NCBI GenBank assembly: GCA_037176705.1 | Contig: CM073887.1 | Span: forward strand, 84,578,348-84,642,347 | DNA length: 64,000 nucleotides | Reading direction: 5' to 3' | From: Molossus alvarezi | Taxonomy: Eukaryota; Chordata; Mammalia; Chiroptera; Molossidae | Shown: one piece after another, positions 44,741 through 56,420 of the stretch | Layout: each line of letters opens with the position of its first letter | How positions within the stretch are numbered: the first letter of the stretch is position 1 | Position numbers and translations under genes: made by a program | The notes under the pieces: model-generated | The model's database searches: none | Told to the model about the DNA's origin: nothing | The model's input: only the letters and a program-made list of their open reading frames with translations

Positions 44741-47700
44741 TACCCTGCGCATGCCCCGATTGTAATCCCCGGCAGATCCCGGCTTCTGCTGGAGCCCAAG
44801 AGTCTGGGATAGGGAGCTGCAGTCCTTGGCCTCGTCGCATCCGTTCCATTTTACTGGCGCTCCTGGTGCCAGCCCCTGGGGAGCCAGAGCGTCCTGGGCC
44901 CTGCCCTCGAGTGGCTGCGGGTCCAGGGAACAGACCACTGCACCCCAGTGCCTTTGTTACTGCTTTCAGGATGTCGGATCGCTTGCGGGCGGGAGGGGGG
45001 GGGGTGTCCAGGTAGGGTCTGTGTCTTGTCCAAGGTCATACAGCTTCCATTGCCTGAGGGCCACTAAGCCCAAATCGAGCTGGTGCTGGAGGTTGGGAAG
45101 GCTGTGTGAGCAGGAGAGGGTGGCTGGAATTTGGTTGGACTCATCTTGAATCTGCTACGCGCCGCAGTCCTGTCGTCCCTCATTTTCATTTCTAGATGAT
45201 GTGGTGATGGTACCTGTTCGCTCTGCAGACCCTGAGGGTGCCAGTGGTGAGAGCTGCAGGGAAGACAGAGTTAGAAAGGAGAGCCCCTCCCAGCACCATA
45301 CCCACAAATCTCCCATATCCAAGTGCAGAAAGTTGGGCAGGTACCCCCAAAGATGCACACATAGTGAGAGAGCATGACTCTGAGGTATGTACTCTCACCC
45401 CATTTTACACTTGGCCAAACTGAGCCTCATAGAGGTGGAGCCGTCTTCAAGGTCACAGAGCTAATAAGCAAAGCCAGGGTCAAAGCCCACACAGGCTGCC
45501 TTCAGAGGTTCTTTGTTTAATGATCGGTATATTCCTGCCTCCTCAGTAGCCTCTAGGAGATGAACATTGTTGGCACATACTAAGTGCTCAGTAAATGTTA
45601 TCTGTCACTGGTGTTGATGTCCTGATTTTACAAATGACAGACTGTGAGATAGAGAGAGGCCAAATAACTGACCCACAGTTTCTAAGCTGGGGCCAAAGTG
45701 CTGCAGACTTGAGCCCCAAACTCAGGAACACCTATACAGACATGCCACTCTCCCCACATCTGCACAAAGAAAGGTGGTGCTTTTATAGGGGAGTCAAAGC
45801 TTGGGACTCAGATGTGAACGTGATGTGTTCAGGCCTGTCCTGAGTTGGCTCTTCCAGTCTGTGTTGTGTGTCCCCTAGTGGGTCATCAATCTCTGTTCTG
45901 CCTAGAAGACTACTGGGCCCTGCCTCTTTGGAGGGTTTGAGGGGTCTTAGAAGAAAGGAATGGAGTACTTTCTGACCCTGAGGGAGGGAGGGAGAGTGGC
46001 AGCCAGCTGTCCAGACTCAGGTAGGCTGGTGAAGCAGGGCAGGGCCCCAGCAGGAACAGATGACTGTACCTTCTTCCTGCCCAAGTGAAATCCCTCCCAT
46101 CTCCTGCAGAGGCCTGGGGGTGGGAGCCGGAATGTAGCATTCAGAGTTTTGCACTTGGAGCCATCAAGATTTTAATCCTTCTGCTGATTATTCACCCTGT
46201 GATCTGAAGCCACTCACTAGTCTCTGATCCTCCGTGGTCTCTCTCTTCCTGCCCCAGAACATCTGTGCTTTTATTCAGTAGCCCTTGGGGACCCTTGTTG
46301 GCATTTTAGTGGCATGAACCAGACTTAATGTGAAATTAAAATGTGGTCCCAGATTTATCCCTTGATGACTGTATGATGGTGGTTGAGTCATATTCCTTCT
46401 CCCCTGAGTTTGCTCATCTATAAAAGGAGGTGAATAGCTGGTGCTTAGCTCTTAGGTCATTGGAAGAACCAGAGCGAATGATTAGGACTGGACTTGCCCA
46501 GACCTTGCAGCAGACCCTAGAACCCCGATTTCTCCACAGAACCTCATGGCAGATGCCTGGGCAAGGGTGAGCCACCCCCACCTGTGGTTTCTGGAAACCA
46601 CTGGACCATGCTTCCAGGATCTGTGGCAAGGGGAGTTACTTCCTGAGCCACCTTCCTTATCTGCGTTATGAAGGTAGCAGAACTGGCCTTCAAGTGTGTG
46701 GGGTGTGCTAATGAGAATGAGGGATGCAAGAGGTGTGTAGGCCACATCCCCATAGTGGGGTTCCAAAGCATAAGACTTGTCAGTGAACCTGAGGGGATTT
46801 CACAGGAGAGTCCAGATTTCTGGCTTCTCTGGAAAATCTGGTAAAATTAAGCCTCCTTCCTATTTGCTCCAGAGTGATTATGCATGCACTCAGGAAGGTT
46901 TTTCAGATTAGGGGAGATGTGTTATTGGCCCTGGGGAAAACCCAGAGGGACTGTCACGATTTACTAAGGGTTGTGCATGAGAGAAGACAGGGCAAGGATT
47001 TCCTGGCCCTGAAGCATCAGGCAAAGGTCAAACCCAGAGCCCCTTCCTTGGACATCCACTACCCAATGTGGACCAAGGTAGGGGAAGTCCCCAGGAGATA
47101 GCCTTCTGCTGTCCTGACACAATGTGATGACAGTCGTTCTGTATGTTGAAGAAGTCAGAGCAGCGGACTGCCAGAAGACAGATCCGGAGGTTCCGGGAAG
47201 TGAACCATGTTTGACTTCAGCCCCAAAGGTTGAGCAGGGTTTTGCCAGAGGTGAGTAGAGGGTGTTGAGGATGTTTTAGGCAGAGCAAATGGTAGTCTGA
47301 GGCTTTAGTGACTTTAAAGTAGGGAACTGAACTGTAGCTGAAGAGTCACTTTCTGATGATGGGGAAATGGGAAAGTTTCTGACTGTGGCCTGGGGCAAGT
47401 CAGTTCATCTCCTGGAGCCTGAGATCTTCACCCATAGAATGAAGCTACTGGTGTCTGCCTCCCAGTGAGGGCTGGATGTTAGTGCCCTTAAAAATTCTGA
47501 ATTCCCTCAGGCCAGAGAGGAGTATTGAGTGATGGGTTGTGGCAGAGCTTTGGGCAAATTAAATGGCATGAAGTGAAGGTCAGGGTTCATTGAGGTCTAA
47601 GTTCAGAAATAGAGTTCAGTACAAGCTGGAGACTGCAGCTTCCAGTAAGAGGTGAGATGGGATCGGAGTCTTAAAGGGCAGAGAAGAGAGGTGGATTGGT

Positions 47701-48348
47701 AGAAAGGAAGAGAGAGGGTGTCTGCGACAAGAAGGTGACAGCAGGAAAGCCCAGAAGGTGCACCACCATGGTTATGGGAGAGGGTTGGGGAGAGGTGAGC
47801 CTGAAAATTTTGGTGGGGAAGCTTAGTAAGGGCCCACCTGAAGGCTAGGCAGTAGGTTCTATCCCTACATAAGCAAGCAGGGGGTTAGCTTAACAATGTA
47901 GGCACCTTTGAATATGGGAAAGATTTTCTAATTGCTTTTGCATAGTGGGAAAAATAAAAGGTTGGAAGGGTTATAGGAGAAGAGACAGTTGATAAATGGT
48001 TAGAGAAAGTCATCAATCACCCTGTACATCCCCATCTATTCTTATGCACACATACTGTTAACCATGATGGAGAGAGTTTGGCTTTTCAGGTACTACCTGT
48101 AGTAATGCATCATGAACTTGATCTCCTGTGCCTAGAGTGTTGCTGGCTGCACCTCCACAATGCTAAACAACACTTTGATAAATATGTCTGTTCCCCAAAC
48201 TTCTGGATTTTCCCATTGGATATCTTTCCTAATGGGATTTCTGACTCTAAGGGATCAGAAGTTTTTATGGCTTAAAAGACTGAAAACACACTTTTTGACA
48301 GTAATTTTCTTTAAGCTTTTCAGTAGGTTATACTGCATAGGGTTTTTT
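44741..48348. other. Intergenic stretch without recognised genes
   Basis: About 3.6 kb. An old L2/MIR-like end is seen near 45560-45600 (TACTAAGTGCTCAGTAAATG) and a G10 run at 44993-45002. A donor-like CAGAG|GTGAGTAG sits near 47250, but I cannot support an exon. Confidence 0.5.
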
Positions 48349-48401
48349 AAAAGAACTAATGTAGCCCTGGCCAGTGTCACTCACTTGATTGGGAGTCATC
48401 C

Positions 48402-48835
48402 TGTTATAATGTGTCAGTGAGATAACCAGAGACACACAGCCAAATTGTAAAGGAGTGCTTTATTCTCACCGGCAGGCTGCGGGTGGCATAGTTTCCCCTC
48501 AGATCAGCAGCCATGATTCTTCGTGCTCTTCTGATTTTAAAGACAGAAGCCCCATCCTCCTTTTGCCCCCCTCCCAGGACAGGTACACTAGTGGGTGTGA
48601 CAGCGATTACAGAAGTCAGAATAAGCATCATTCACCGGGTTCACGAGTGCCTGCAAATGCTGCAAATACTGATACTCAGAAACTGCAAATGCCTCCCAAC
48701 ACGTGGGGCAACTACAGTCTTAAGCAAAATACCTTTACTTCTAGGGGTAATTAACCTATTATTGGAAAAATATCGAGGAAGGTTCATAGAAGATAAAAAT
48801 GGAATCTAGTCCCCTTAGCCTCGGGGCCCAGGTCA
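48402..48835 (-). mobile_element. ERV 3' LTR
   Basis: About 434 bp bounded by TG...CA (plus-strand ends TGTTATAATG and CCCAGGTCA). Its AATAAA reads as TTTATT at 48459-48464. The adjacent plus sequence TTCCCCACTGGTTTTCC is a degraded polypurine tract on the minus strand. It differs from the other LTR at roughly one base in ten by eye. Confidence 0.92.
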
Positions 48836-49252
48836 TTCCCCACTGGTTTTCCTGACAAGTCAAATCATTGACTGGATTTAGTTTTGTATGAGGCTGTTTA
48901 TTAAACATGACCCAAAGGCTAGGAGTACACACAATATAGCGAGAGGGCCGGCAATGGCAGATAATAGAGTTGTAAACCAATTTTCAGATTGTCACCTTTT
49001 TCTTTCCTGTTCCTCGATATTTTTCCTAACTAGTAATAAACTTTCTTGAATAATCTCTTAATTATATGCATAAAAACAGCATTTTTCTCCCAGTGCAACA
49101 CATAATCCTCCTTTCTTAAGAAATAAGAGGTCTAATCCTCTCCTGTTCTGTAGGACCATTTCTAAGATCCCAGTTCCAATGGGGCCCAGGTCTATAAGGA
49201 TTCCTCTGAACAGTCATTACCAGAAAAATCAAAGTCCCGATAAATGCAAGAG

Positions 49253-50970
49253 TTATCTGGAGAGGCCTGAACTGTCTATTTTAATGGCTTTTCCCCCCTC
49301 AGCCAGGAATGGTGCTGCCAGATCGGGATACTGTTGACCTTGATAGCTGTTGGTGCAGGCAGGATGACAGTGTATAGTCCCCTTCCAGGCCAGAGTTAGT
49401 CCCTGAGTGGTGAACTTCTTTACCCATAGCGAGTCCTTGGGCTGGAAAGGGTGCACAGGGTCCAAAGTGGGCACAGGCAGGGCATCGCAGACATGTTTAT
49501 GGACGGCCTTCTGGATGGACTGCAGGGCCTGCAAGAACTGTAAGAGGGCGAGGGGGAGCAGAGTGGTCCAGTTTACACCAGTTTCTAAAGTAAATTTGGT
49601 TATAGTTTCCTTTAAGGTCTTGTTCATGCTCTCTACCTGCCCGAAACTCTGTGGGTGGTAAGCACAATTGAGCTTCCAATTTATATCTAACCCTTTAGAG
49701 ATATCCTATGATCTCTTTGCTATAAAGGTGGGGCCATTGTCTGATCCAAGGGTCAGGAGTAGCCTGAACCTGTTACTCCCTTAACTACATACATCCCAGA
49801 CTGTATCCCACCTCCAGGGGCAAGCTCTCCCTCTCTCAATGTCCTGTCTTCCTGTAATATGTATGTCTCTTTCTTTTATCCTTTCTTACCCTTTCCTCTG
49901 CACAATCCTTCTTTAACTTGCATAGACCCTCTGTGACTTTCCTAGTCCTTCCCCTGATATGAACCTGAGAGCTTGCTCAATCTATCTGCAGTCTGCACAT
50001 CCCCACTTTTCCTTCTCCTCCTCCCCGCTCAGACCCCACATACCTGCTTCCCACATATCTACTTCCCTCTGCCTCCTCCCTTTCCCTGTGACCTTACTGG
50101 ACATTACCTGCCTCTCAGGCATTCAGTAAGTTTGGTGTAACCTAAGGCGGTAGTCTGGTGCAGCTGGTTGACTAAAGTCCAACCTAGAGCCTCTGGGACT
50201 AACAACCTCCCATCAGATAGTGTCCATCATCCATTGATTATGTTTATGGGTTGTTTCTGCTTGACTAGTGTATCTGGAGAGGCCCCACTGGTTTTAGACC
50301 TGCCTCTTGAGCTTCCTGGTGCAGCAGATTTCCCTGTGCCTCTAAGAAGTTCCCTCTTTGATGTCCTTCCTGGCCAAGGTTAATAATCCTCATTCCCTAT
50401 AGATGGCGCTATGCATTGCGCTGTGGCAAAGACATATCTGCTGTCAGTGTAGATGGTTCCTGACTTTCCCTTGCCCCATTGGAGAGTCTGGATTAGGGCT
50501 ATGAGTTCAGCCTGTTGAGCTGAAGTTCCCCTGTTCAAGGACCGTGACCACATGACACGATCCTGAGGTACTACTGCTGCCCCAGCATACCTGATTTCTT
50601 CCTCGTCATAGCTGCTCCCCTGTCCGTGAACAATACCTCATCTGATGATGGCAGTAGAACATCCTTGAGGTCTGGGTGGGCCATCTGCACTATGTCAGTT
50701 ACCTCCAGGCAGTCCTGTAGAGGTTTCTCCTGGTCATCATCTGGAGGCAGGCTGGCAGGATTGATGGCCAACGGCCTGGAGTGGCAGTGGCCAGCAATTG
50801 AACAATCACTGGAGAAGATCACATCTGAGTAGGGGTTAAGGGCACTCAGGCATGACCAGAAACAAATGAGTCACAGTATTTTTCCCGAGGCCTATAGTCC
50901 TCTTTGAAGTCCAGGGGTAGGTTAGGGGCCCATTAGCTCGGTAGGACTGAGTCTGCTGCACCAGTATCCT
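49253..50970 (-). pseudogene. ERV pol remnant (protease trace, RNase H, integrase)
   Basis: Minus-strand fragments in order: a DTGA protease motif near 50945-50970, an RNase H block at about 50400-50830 (TDRG for TDG, then AELIALIQ and YTDSRYVFATA), an integrase N-terminal trace near 50110-50210, and an integrase core/C-terminus at 49253-49770 (SDNGPTF, CAYHPQS, GQVESMNKTLKE, DSLWVKKFTTQG). The pattern is class I (gammaretrovirus-like). An in-frame stop separates integrase pieces and reverse transcriptase is missing. Confidence 0.85.
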
Positions 50971-51123
50971 CTATACCTGACTTTGTCCTAGTCTTTTTTA
51001 TCCATAATCAGGACCTAGGCCTGCCATCCTGACCCTTCCTAGGGTGATCCTTCTCCATGGGCCCTGTTTCTCTTAAGGCTGCTTTTATTGCCTTTGCTAT
51101 TCCAACTAATTGGGCCTTTAGGC

Positions 51124-52164
51124 CTAACAGAACACGGTGAAAAGTGTCCAAGGAAGAAAACCTCCCCCCAGCAGTATTTGGGTCCCACCATGGGCAAAGG
51201 GATGGGAAAATTTCCTCTGACCCCAGGTTTTCAAAAGAATGCAGGAAAGGGAAACGTCATCATAGCGCATGTTTAATGGGGCAGAGTGTTTTTCAACTCT
51301 CCAAGAGCACTTTGCGCCCACACCTGGGATCCCTATTTTCAACTCCCCAAAGTTCAGAGAAGCCTGTTGGAAACTTGCTGCTGCCAAACCTGGGGGGCCG
51401 AGCTGCCCAGGCTGGCACAGAAGGAACACACCCCTTCCGTGGCCTGACTGCCCTCCCCGGGGAACCCTGTGGCCCCTGCAGCCTCCAGCTGAGTGCCTGT
51501 ATGCCTGCCTGCCCCCCCCCCCGTTTCCCAGGATGAGGGGCTCTCCAGTCCAGATACAGGGCACCATGTAGGATGCACAGGGTGGCCCACCGGCAGGGAC
51601 CGCCCCTGAATCACTTATTACTCTATTAACTGCCTGTAGCAACCGAGCTACAAAATCTTGATATGGCTCTTCAGGTCCTTGTCTGATGGATGTAAGATCT
51701 AGCGAATTTTCCCCTTTTGTTGGGAGCTCTTTCCAGGCCTTCAAAGCACAAATATTAATTACAACTGTAGCGGAAGATGGTGGGGGAGTCTTTAAGGACT
51801 CATAGCCTTTCTTGGCTTTCCTCGAGTCTTTCACTACACCTTGCTTCCCCACCTTATTAGCCCTCTGCATGCCCCCCACTGGGGATTTGGCCCACAACCT
51901 GGGCGTGTGCCCTGAGCAGGAATCGAACCAGCAACCTCTTGGTGCATGGGCTGATGCTCAACCACTGAGCCACACCAGCCGGGCCTTTTGCTGTATCTCT
52001 GCCTCGCAGGCACTTTCCTACCTTTGCCCAAGTTTTTCTTGGGGCCCAGTTTGGGGCCCACTACCAGTATTTGTGCCGTAATCAGAACCTTCCTCAAATC
52101 CTTCTCTAAGAATGTTTACTATGCAACCCAATGAGGTCTTCTGGGCAGTAGGGCTGATATCCAT
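51124..52164 (-). pseudogene. ERV gag remnant, broken by a SINE
   Basis: A matrix-like start is at 52164 (ATG; reads GCIVNILREGF, SDYG) and runs to about 52018. A SINE follows at 51861-51985. A capsid segment with a recognisable major homology region is at about 51620-51740 (IRQGPEEPYQDFVARL). The downstream part is scrambled. The homology region has a class II (betaretrovirus-like) look, unlike the pol. Confidence 0.8.
51861..51985 (-). mobile_element. SINE inside the ERV gag remnant
   Basis: Reverse copy whose head (complement) reads GGCCCGGCTGGTGTGGCTCAG, with CACCAAGAGGTTGCTGG and GCCCAGGTTGTGGGCC. The 3' part is truncated near the GCATGCAGAGGG position. Confidence 0.85.
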
Positions 52165-52919
52165 GATTAGACTAACCATAACAAAGTTGCAGGAGACACA
52201 GTAGGGAGGACAAAAACAAGGGAAGACACACAAGACAGAAACTTTGGCTTTGTCTGCCTGGCTACTCCCCTCGTGGAGATTTCAGACACCTCTTGGCATG
52301 TGGCAGGTTGGAATAAGCCCCCAACTCGGATCAGGTTCACTGGTGGAACACCAGAGTGCTCCAAGAGCCTGATACAGCCTTTTAGACTATGAGGCCGTCA
52401 CGGAACCACAGAGTAGGACTCACACAGGCTCCGTAACAAATGTGGAGCACGGTCACTCACACACAGTTACATTCACACAGTCACACTCACACACCATTTG
52501 AATTTCCTTCCAGAAATTCCCTATCCTGAGCGGTGCCTATGCCGCTTGGGAGGTAATTAGTCTTCCTTTCCACCCCAGTGGCGGGTCTGAATGAACAGAA
52601 TTTGCCAGATTTGAACCCCACCTAATGCCTTAGGGAGATTCCTGGAAGAGGAGAGGCTGTGCAGTGTCCGGCCCTCTCACTCTCATCCAGATAGATTGGT
52701 CACCGAGAACTCACCTCTGGAGGCTTTTACCAGGTCTCCTTCAAACTTTTTGGGGACGGCTTGGTGTCTTCCGGCCACTTGTCGGAAACCCAAGTAGGAT
52801 CTTTGGGGCCCAGGAACTCAAGGGGCGCCTCCCCTCAGATCTATAGGGGTTCGGTGGCCAGATCAGGAGAGGCTGCCTATCCTAGGTGTCTAGCCCTTGG
52901 TATAGCAACACACCAGGGA

Positions 52920-52937
52920 ATCTCACTGGGGCCTCCA
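52920..52937 (-). other. ERV primer-binding site, tRNA-Thr type
   Basis: The minus strand reads TGGAGGCCCCAGTGAGAT starting two bases after the 5' LTR. It looks complementary to the 3' end of tRNA-Thr with one change (C to T), judged from memory. Confidence 0.75.
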
Positions 52938-52939
52938 AA

Positions 52940-53390
52940 TGTTATAATGTATCAGAGAGATAACCAGAGACACACAGCCAAATTATAAAGGAGCACTTTA
53001 TTCTCACCAGTGGGCTGCAGGGGGCATAGTCTCCCATCAGATCAGCAGCCATGATTCTTCTTGCTCTTCTGAGGGTGGCAGAAGCTACATCCCCTTCTAG
53101 CCCCCCCCCCCCAAAGGACTGGTAAAATAGTGGGTGTGACAGCAATTACAGAAGTCAAAATTTAAAAAAAAAGAAAAATCAAAATTAGCACTATTCACTG
53201 GGTTCACAAGTACCTGCAAAGGCCTACAATTACCCATACTAAGAAACTGCAAATGCCTCCCAACACATGGGGCACCTATAATCTTAGGCAAAATTCCTTT
53301 ACTTATAGGGGTAATTAACCTATTATTGGAAAAATATCGAGGAAGGTCCATTGATGATAAAAATGGAAGCTAGCCTCGGGGCCCAGGTCA
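52940..53390 (-). mobile_element. ERV 5' LTR
   Basis: About 451 bp with the same ends as the 3' LTR. The poly(A) signal reads TTTATT at 52997-53002. A C-run at 53100-53113 and an A-rich insertion at about 53160-53180 are unique to this copy. Confidence 0.92.
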
Positions 53391-53899
53391 GTCCCATTTA
53401 CTGAAAGGCTGCCAGTTTGATTCCCAGTCAGGGCATATACCCAGGTTGCTGGCTCGGTCCCCAGTAGGGGGTATGCAGGAGGCAGCCAATTGATGACTTG
53501 CTCTCACATCAGTGTTTCTCCCTATCCCTAAAAATCAATTTTTTTAAATCTTTAAAAATAAATGAGTAAAATAAAAGAGCAAATGTACAAAAGCATACAC
53601 AATAAAAAGTCTATCCTCCTTACCCAGTGGTCTCTTCCAGTTCTCCCTGAGGACAATTGTCAATTTCCTGTATATCCTTCCGGAAATAGTCTACAGATAT
53701 TATATATATCTAATTTTTAAAATACTGTTATACCCTGTTCAGCATCTTGCTTTCAATTTTTATTTTTAAATTTAGGATTATGAAGTATACCAAAGAAGCA
53801 TAGAAAATGACACCACCTCCAACCCCCACCCCCACAGTAGCCCACCTCACATGTTAACATTTTGCTCTGGCATCTCTTAGGACTGTCTTGGAGGTAGCC

Positions 53900-54022
53900 C
53901 TCTGTCAGTGTAGCTCCATACAGAGGAGTCAGTTATTGCTTTTTTTTTTCATACACTACTCTCTGTCAGTGTAGCTCCATACAGAGGAGTCAGTTATTGC
54001 TTTTTTTTTTTTCATACACTAC
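53900..54022 (+). repeat. Perfect ~61-bp tandem duplication
   Basis: CTCTGTCAGTGTAGCTCCAT...CAGTTATTGC followed by a T-run and TCATACACTACT occurs twice head-to-tail (53900-53960 and 53961-54022). The copies differ only in T-run length. Confidence 0.9.
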
Positions 54023-54023
54023 T

Positions 54024-54058
<35 letters not shown>

Positions 54059-54290
54059 TTTTTGGTTAATCCTTACCTGAGGATATTTTTCCATTGGAAG
54101 GGAGGGAGGTGGGGGGGGGGTCAAGAAACATCTGATGTGGAGAAACACATGAATTGGTGGCTTCCCACATGACCCCTACCAGGGCTGGGGATCGAACCTG
54201 CAACCCAGGTATGTGCCCTTGACCAGGAATCAAACCTACAACCCTTTGATCCTCCTAGAGGCTCTAACCACTGAGCAAAACCAGCCAGGA
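54023..54290 (-). mobile_element. Ves-type SINE with (TTTA)n tail
   Basis: Reverse copy ending ...CTCTAACCACTGAGCAAAACCAGCCAGGA. The tail is (TTTA)n at 54023-54062. A TCATACAC duplication flanks it. Confidence 0.88.
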
Positions 54291-54305
54291 CTCATACACC
54301 ATTCA

Positions 54306-54513
54306 TTTTTTTATCCTCACCCAAGGACATTTTTCCGTTTTTTTGTTCAGATAGAGCGGGAGGGAGACAGAGAGAGAGAAAAACATGGACATGAAAGGGA
54401 CACATCGAGTGGTTGCCACCTGCACTACCCAACCAGGGCCGGGACAAACTGCAACCGAGGTATATGCCCTTAGTGGGGACTGAACCTGGGTCTCTCTAGA
54501 CCACAGAGAGACT
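54306..54513 (-). mobile_element. Ves-type SINE lacking its 5' head
   Basis: Reverse body and tail are present (TATCCTCACCCAAGGACA ... CTGAACCTGGGTCTCTCTAG), but the head stops at ACCACAGAGAGAC. It follows within 16 bases of another reverse SINE. Confidence 0.85.
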
Positions 54514-54589
54514 TTTTTTTTTTGCTTAAGTAATCAATATGGAGGTAATGTCCCATTCTTTGTCTGCCTGAAGGCATCCAGACAAAGGG

Positions 54590-54720
54590 GAAAGCTCAAC
54601 TTTGGCTTAGGTTCAAATACCTGCTCTGCCACACCCCTGGCTGTATGACCTGGGGGTCAGTGACACCCCTTTTGATCCTCTTTACCCATCTATAAAATGG
54701 GCAGGTTGTGGGAATCCCTC
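54590..54720 (+). repeat. MIR fragment
   Basis: GCTCTGCCACACCCCTGGCTGTATGACCTGG, then CTTTACCCATCTATAAAATG matches forward MIR. Confidence 0.65.
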
Positions 54721-55045
54721 TGTCTCATAACTGGCTGCTAGGAGTATAGTAGAAAACTAAAGACTTCCCTGGGCTTAGTTTCCCAATCCCCCTAGGCAAG
54801 AGGCAACTGGAGCCCCAGACTACCACAGCTGCTTCAGCATCAAATTGTTACCTGCCCCTTTCCTGACTGTGCTGGTGGCCAGGGGCTAAAAATGTCTCTG
54901 ATGTCAGCCTGTGCAGGACCAATCCCCTTGCAGGTCAGGCTTTAACTTATTTACACGGGTTGCCCGCTATTGGTCTGTTAGGCAAATCCAGGCCATCCCA
55001 GTTTTTTAAAGCTGCCGCGCAAGGAGATGCCAGGAAGCAAGACCA

Positions 55046-55085
55046 TGACGTCATCGCAGCGCAGTAGCTCTTGGGACTGACGTCA
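55046..55085. promoter_or_regulatory. Two perfect CRE palindromes upstream of RNF44
   Basis: TGACGTCA at 55046-55053 and again at 55078-55085, 32 bp apart start to start (about three helical turns). They lie about 0.4-0.9 kb before the inferred RNF44 first exon. CREB/ATF binding is predicted, not shown. Confidence 0.75.
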
Positions 55086-55439
55086 TATCTGGGGAGGTTG
55101 CTGGCCTAGTGCTGTCAGAGCTTACCTAACCACTCGGACTGACCTAAGAGGATGCTCCAACCTGGTGGAAGATTGGCCCCATTGTAATTCAGTGTCCCAG
55201 GTAGCACCTTGTCTCCGAGGAGGATACCACAGTAAGACCCGGCTGCGGTTCTGTCGGTGGGACCCATTTCTCCGACAGGGAAACTGAGCCTCAGAGACGC
55301 GAGTTTGCATAGCAAACTTGAATTACAAATGATTGGTCTTGCCTATATCGGAGTCTCCCATCTTTAGGTCAGGCCGTCTGGCCCGCCCGTTGCCTATAAT
55401 AGCTGTGGTCACTTTAAGTGCGAAGGTGGATGCGAGAAG

Positions 55440-56420
55440 GGGTTTGTTTTTTTGTTTGTTTTTTAAGCTACCAAGATGGCGGCCCATTAGTCACGTGCCT
55501 AGCCGCAGCGAGTGACTGACTCTCCGAGCCCTAGCTGGGCGGGGCTGCCTCGGGCAGCTGCCTGCTACTGTTTGCCCGAACCTCCCGGCGCGCCCCCGCG
55601 AAGCCCCCTCCCGCCCAGCGCGCGACCCCGCCGCTTCGAATGTTGTGAATCAAATGTAGGGTTTGTTACATTCCGCTGGCGCCGCGGACAGTTCTTAAAG
55701 GGCCAGCCACGGGCAGCTGCGCAAACCTGTCGGTGTCCTGCGCCGCCTCCAGCTGCCAGAGGGCCTGGGCCAAGAGAGGCTGAACGCGCGTGGGCCTCGC
55801 AAGGCAGACGCCAGCGACGGACAACAAAGAGAGAGGGCCCCGGAAGGAGCCAGACTGCCCCCGGACCGGGGGGTGGGGAGGGGAGCACATTGTTCCGCAG
55901 GGCGGGGGCTCTTAAAGGGTCCGGGCAGCCCCCCCCCATCACCACCCCCTTGCCCAGATTGGCCGCCTTAGATCGGGAACAAAGGAATCAACGTGTGTCC
56001 AGGCGACTGAAGGTGAGTCGAGGCCAGAGCCCCCAACTCCCGATTTCCACATTTCTGGAAACTACTGCCCCCTCCCCTGGGACAGGGGATTGTGATATAG
56101 CTGGCTCCGCAGGGGTTAATCCCGGGCGGTCCGGAGTGGGGTGGCGAGACCTCTAGGATCAGACACCCCCCCCCTCCCAGAGACCCCCAATGCCTGGACA
56201 AGCCTTCCTTCGCCGGAGTCTGAGCGCTGCGGTTGGAGAGGAAGGAACCCCCCCCCTCCAACCCCCGCCGCCGCCTCCACTTCCTTTGTTGTTGCTTTTG
56301 TCTCACGCGGAGCACATGGTCCGGGATCCTCGACTCTTAAAGTCACAGAGCTCTTGCTCAGACGCCCCGGTTTGGCCTCCCAACCCCCTGTCCCTCTGAG
56401 CGCGGCACAAATGGAGTGAA
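55440..56420 (+). promoter_or_regulatory. RNF44: RNF44 CpG-island promoter and probable non-coding exon 1
   Basis: CpG- and GC-rich DNA with a YY1 site (CAAGATGGCGGCC, 55472-55484) and a GTCACGTG box (55490-55497). A strong donor GAAG|GTGAGTCG sits at 56012/56013 and suits a 5' UTR exon ending at 56012, to be spliced to the ATG exon at 59826. The start site is not resolved. Confidence 0.75.

Larger units (their letters stand above)
48402..53390 (-). mobile_element. Defective endogenous retrovirus (provirus), minus strand
   Basis: About 5.0 kb: 5' LTR 52940-53390, tRNA-Thr-like primer site 52920-52937, gag remnant 51124-52164, pol remnant 49253-50970, 3' LTR 48402-48835. Protease survives only as a trace, most of reverse transcriptase is deleted, and no env is seen. 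Stops and frameshifts are frequent. It is an old non-functional copy inserted in a SINE. Confidence 0.92.
48364..53572 (+). mobile_element. Ves-type SINE split by an endogenous retrovirus
   Basis: The SINE head is at 48364-48401 (GCCCTGGCCAGTGTCACTCAC...) and its body and tail at 53391-53572 (CTGAAAGGCTGCCAGTTTG, GATTCCCAGTCAGGGC, ...). The SINE's own 15-bp target duplication flanks the compound: AAAAGAACTAATGTA at 48349-48363 and AAAAGAGCAAATGTA at 53573-53587. Confidence 0.93.

Noticed and set aside
46874..47101. 76-codon plus-strand frame between the CpG islands
   Set aside because: No similarity recognised, no conserved context, and a length expected by chance in GC-moderate DNA.
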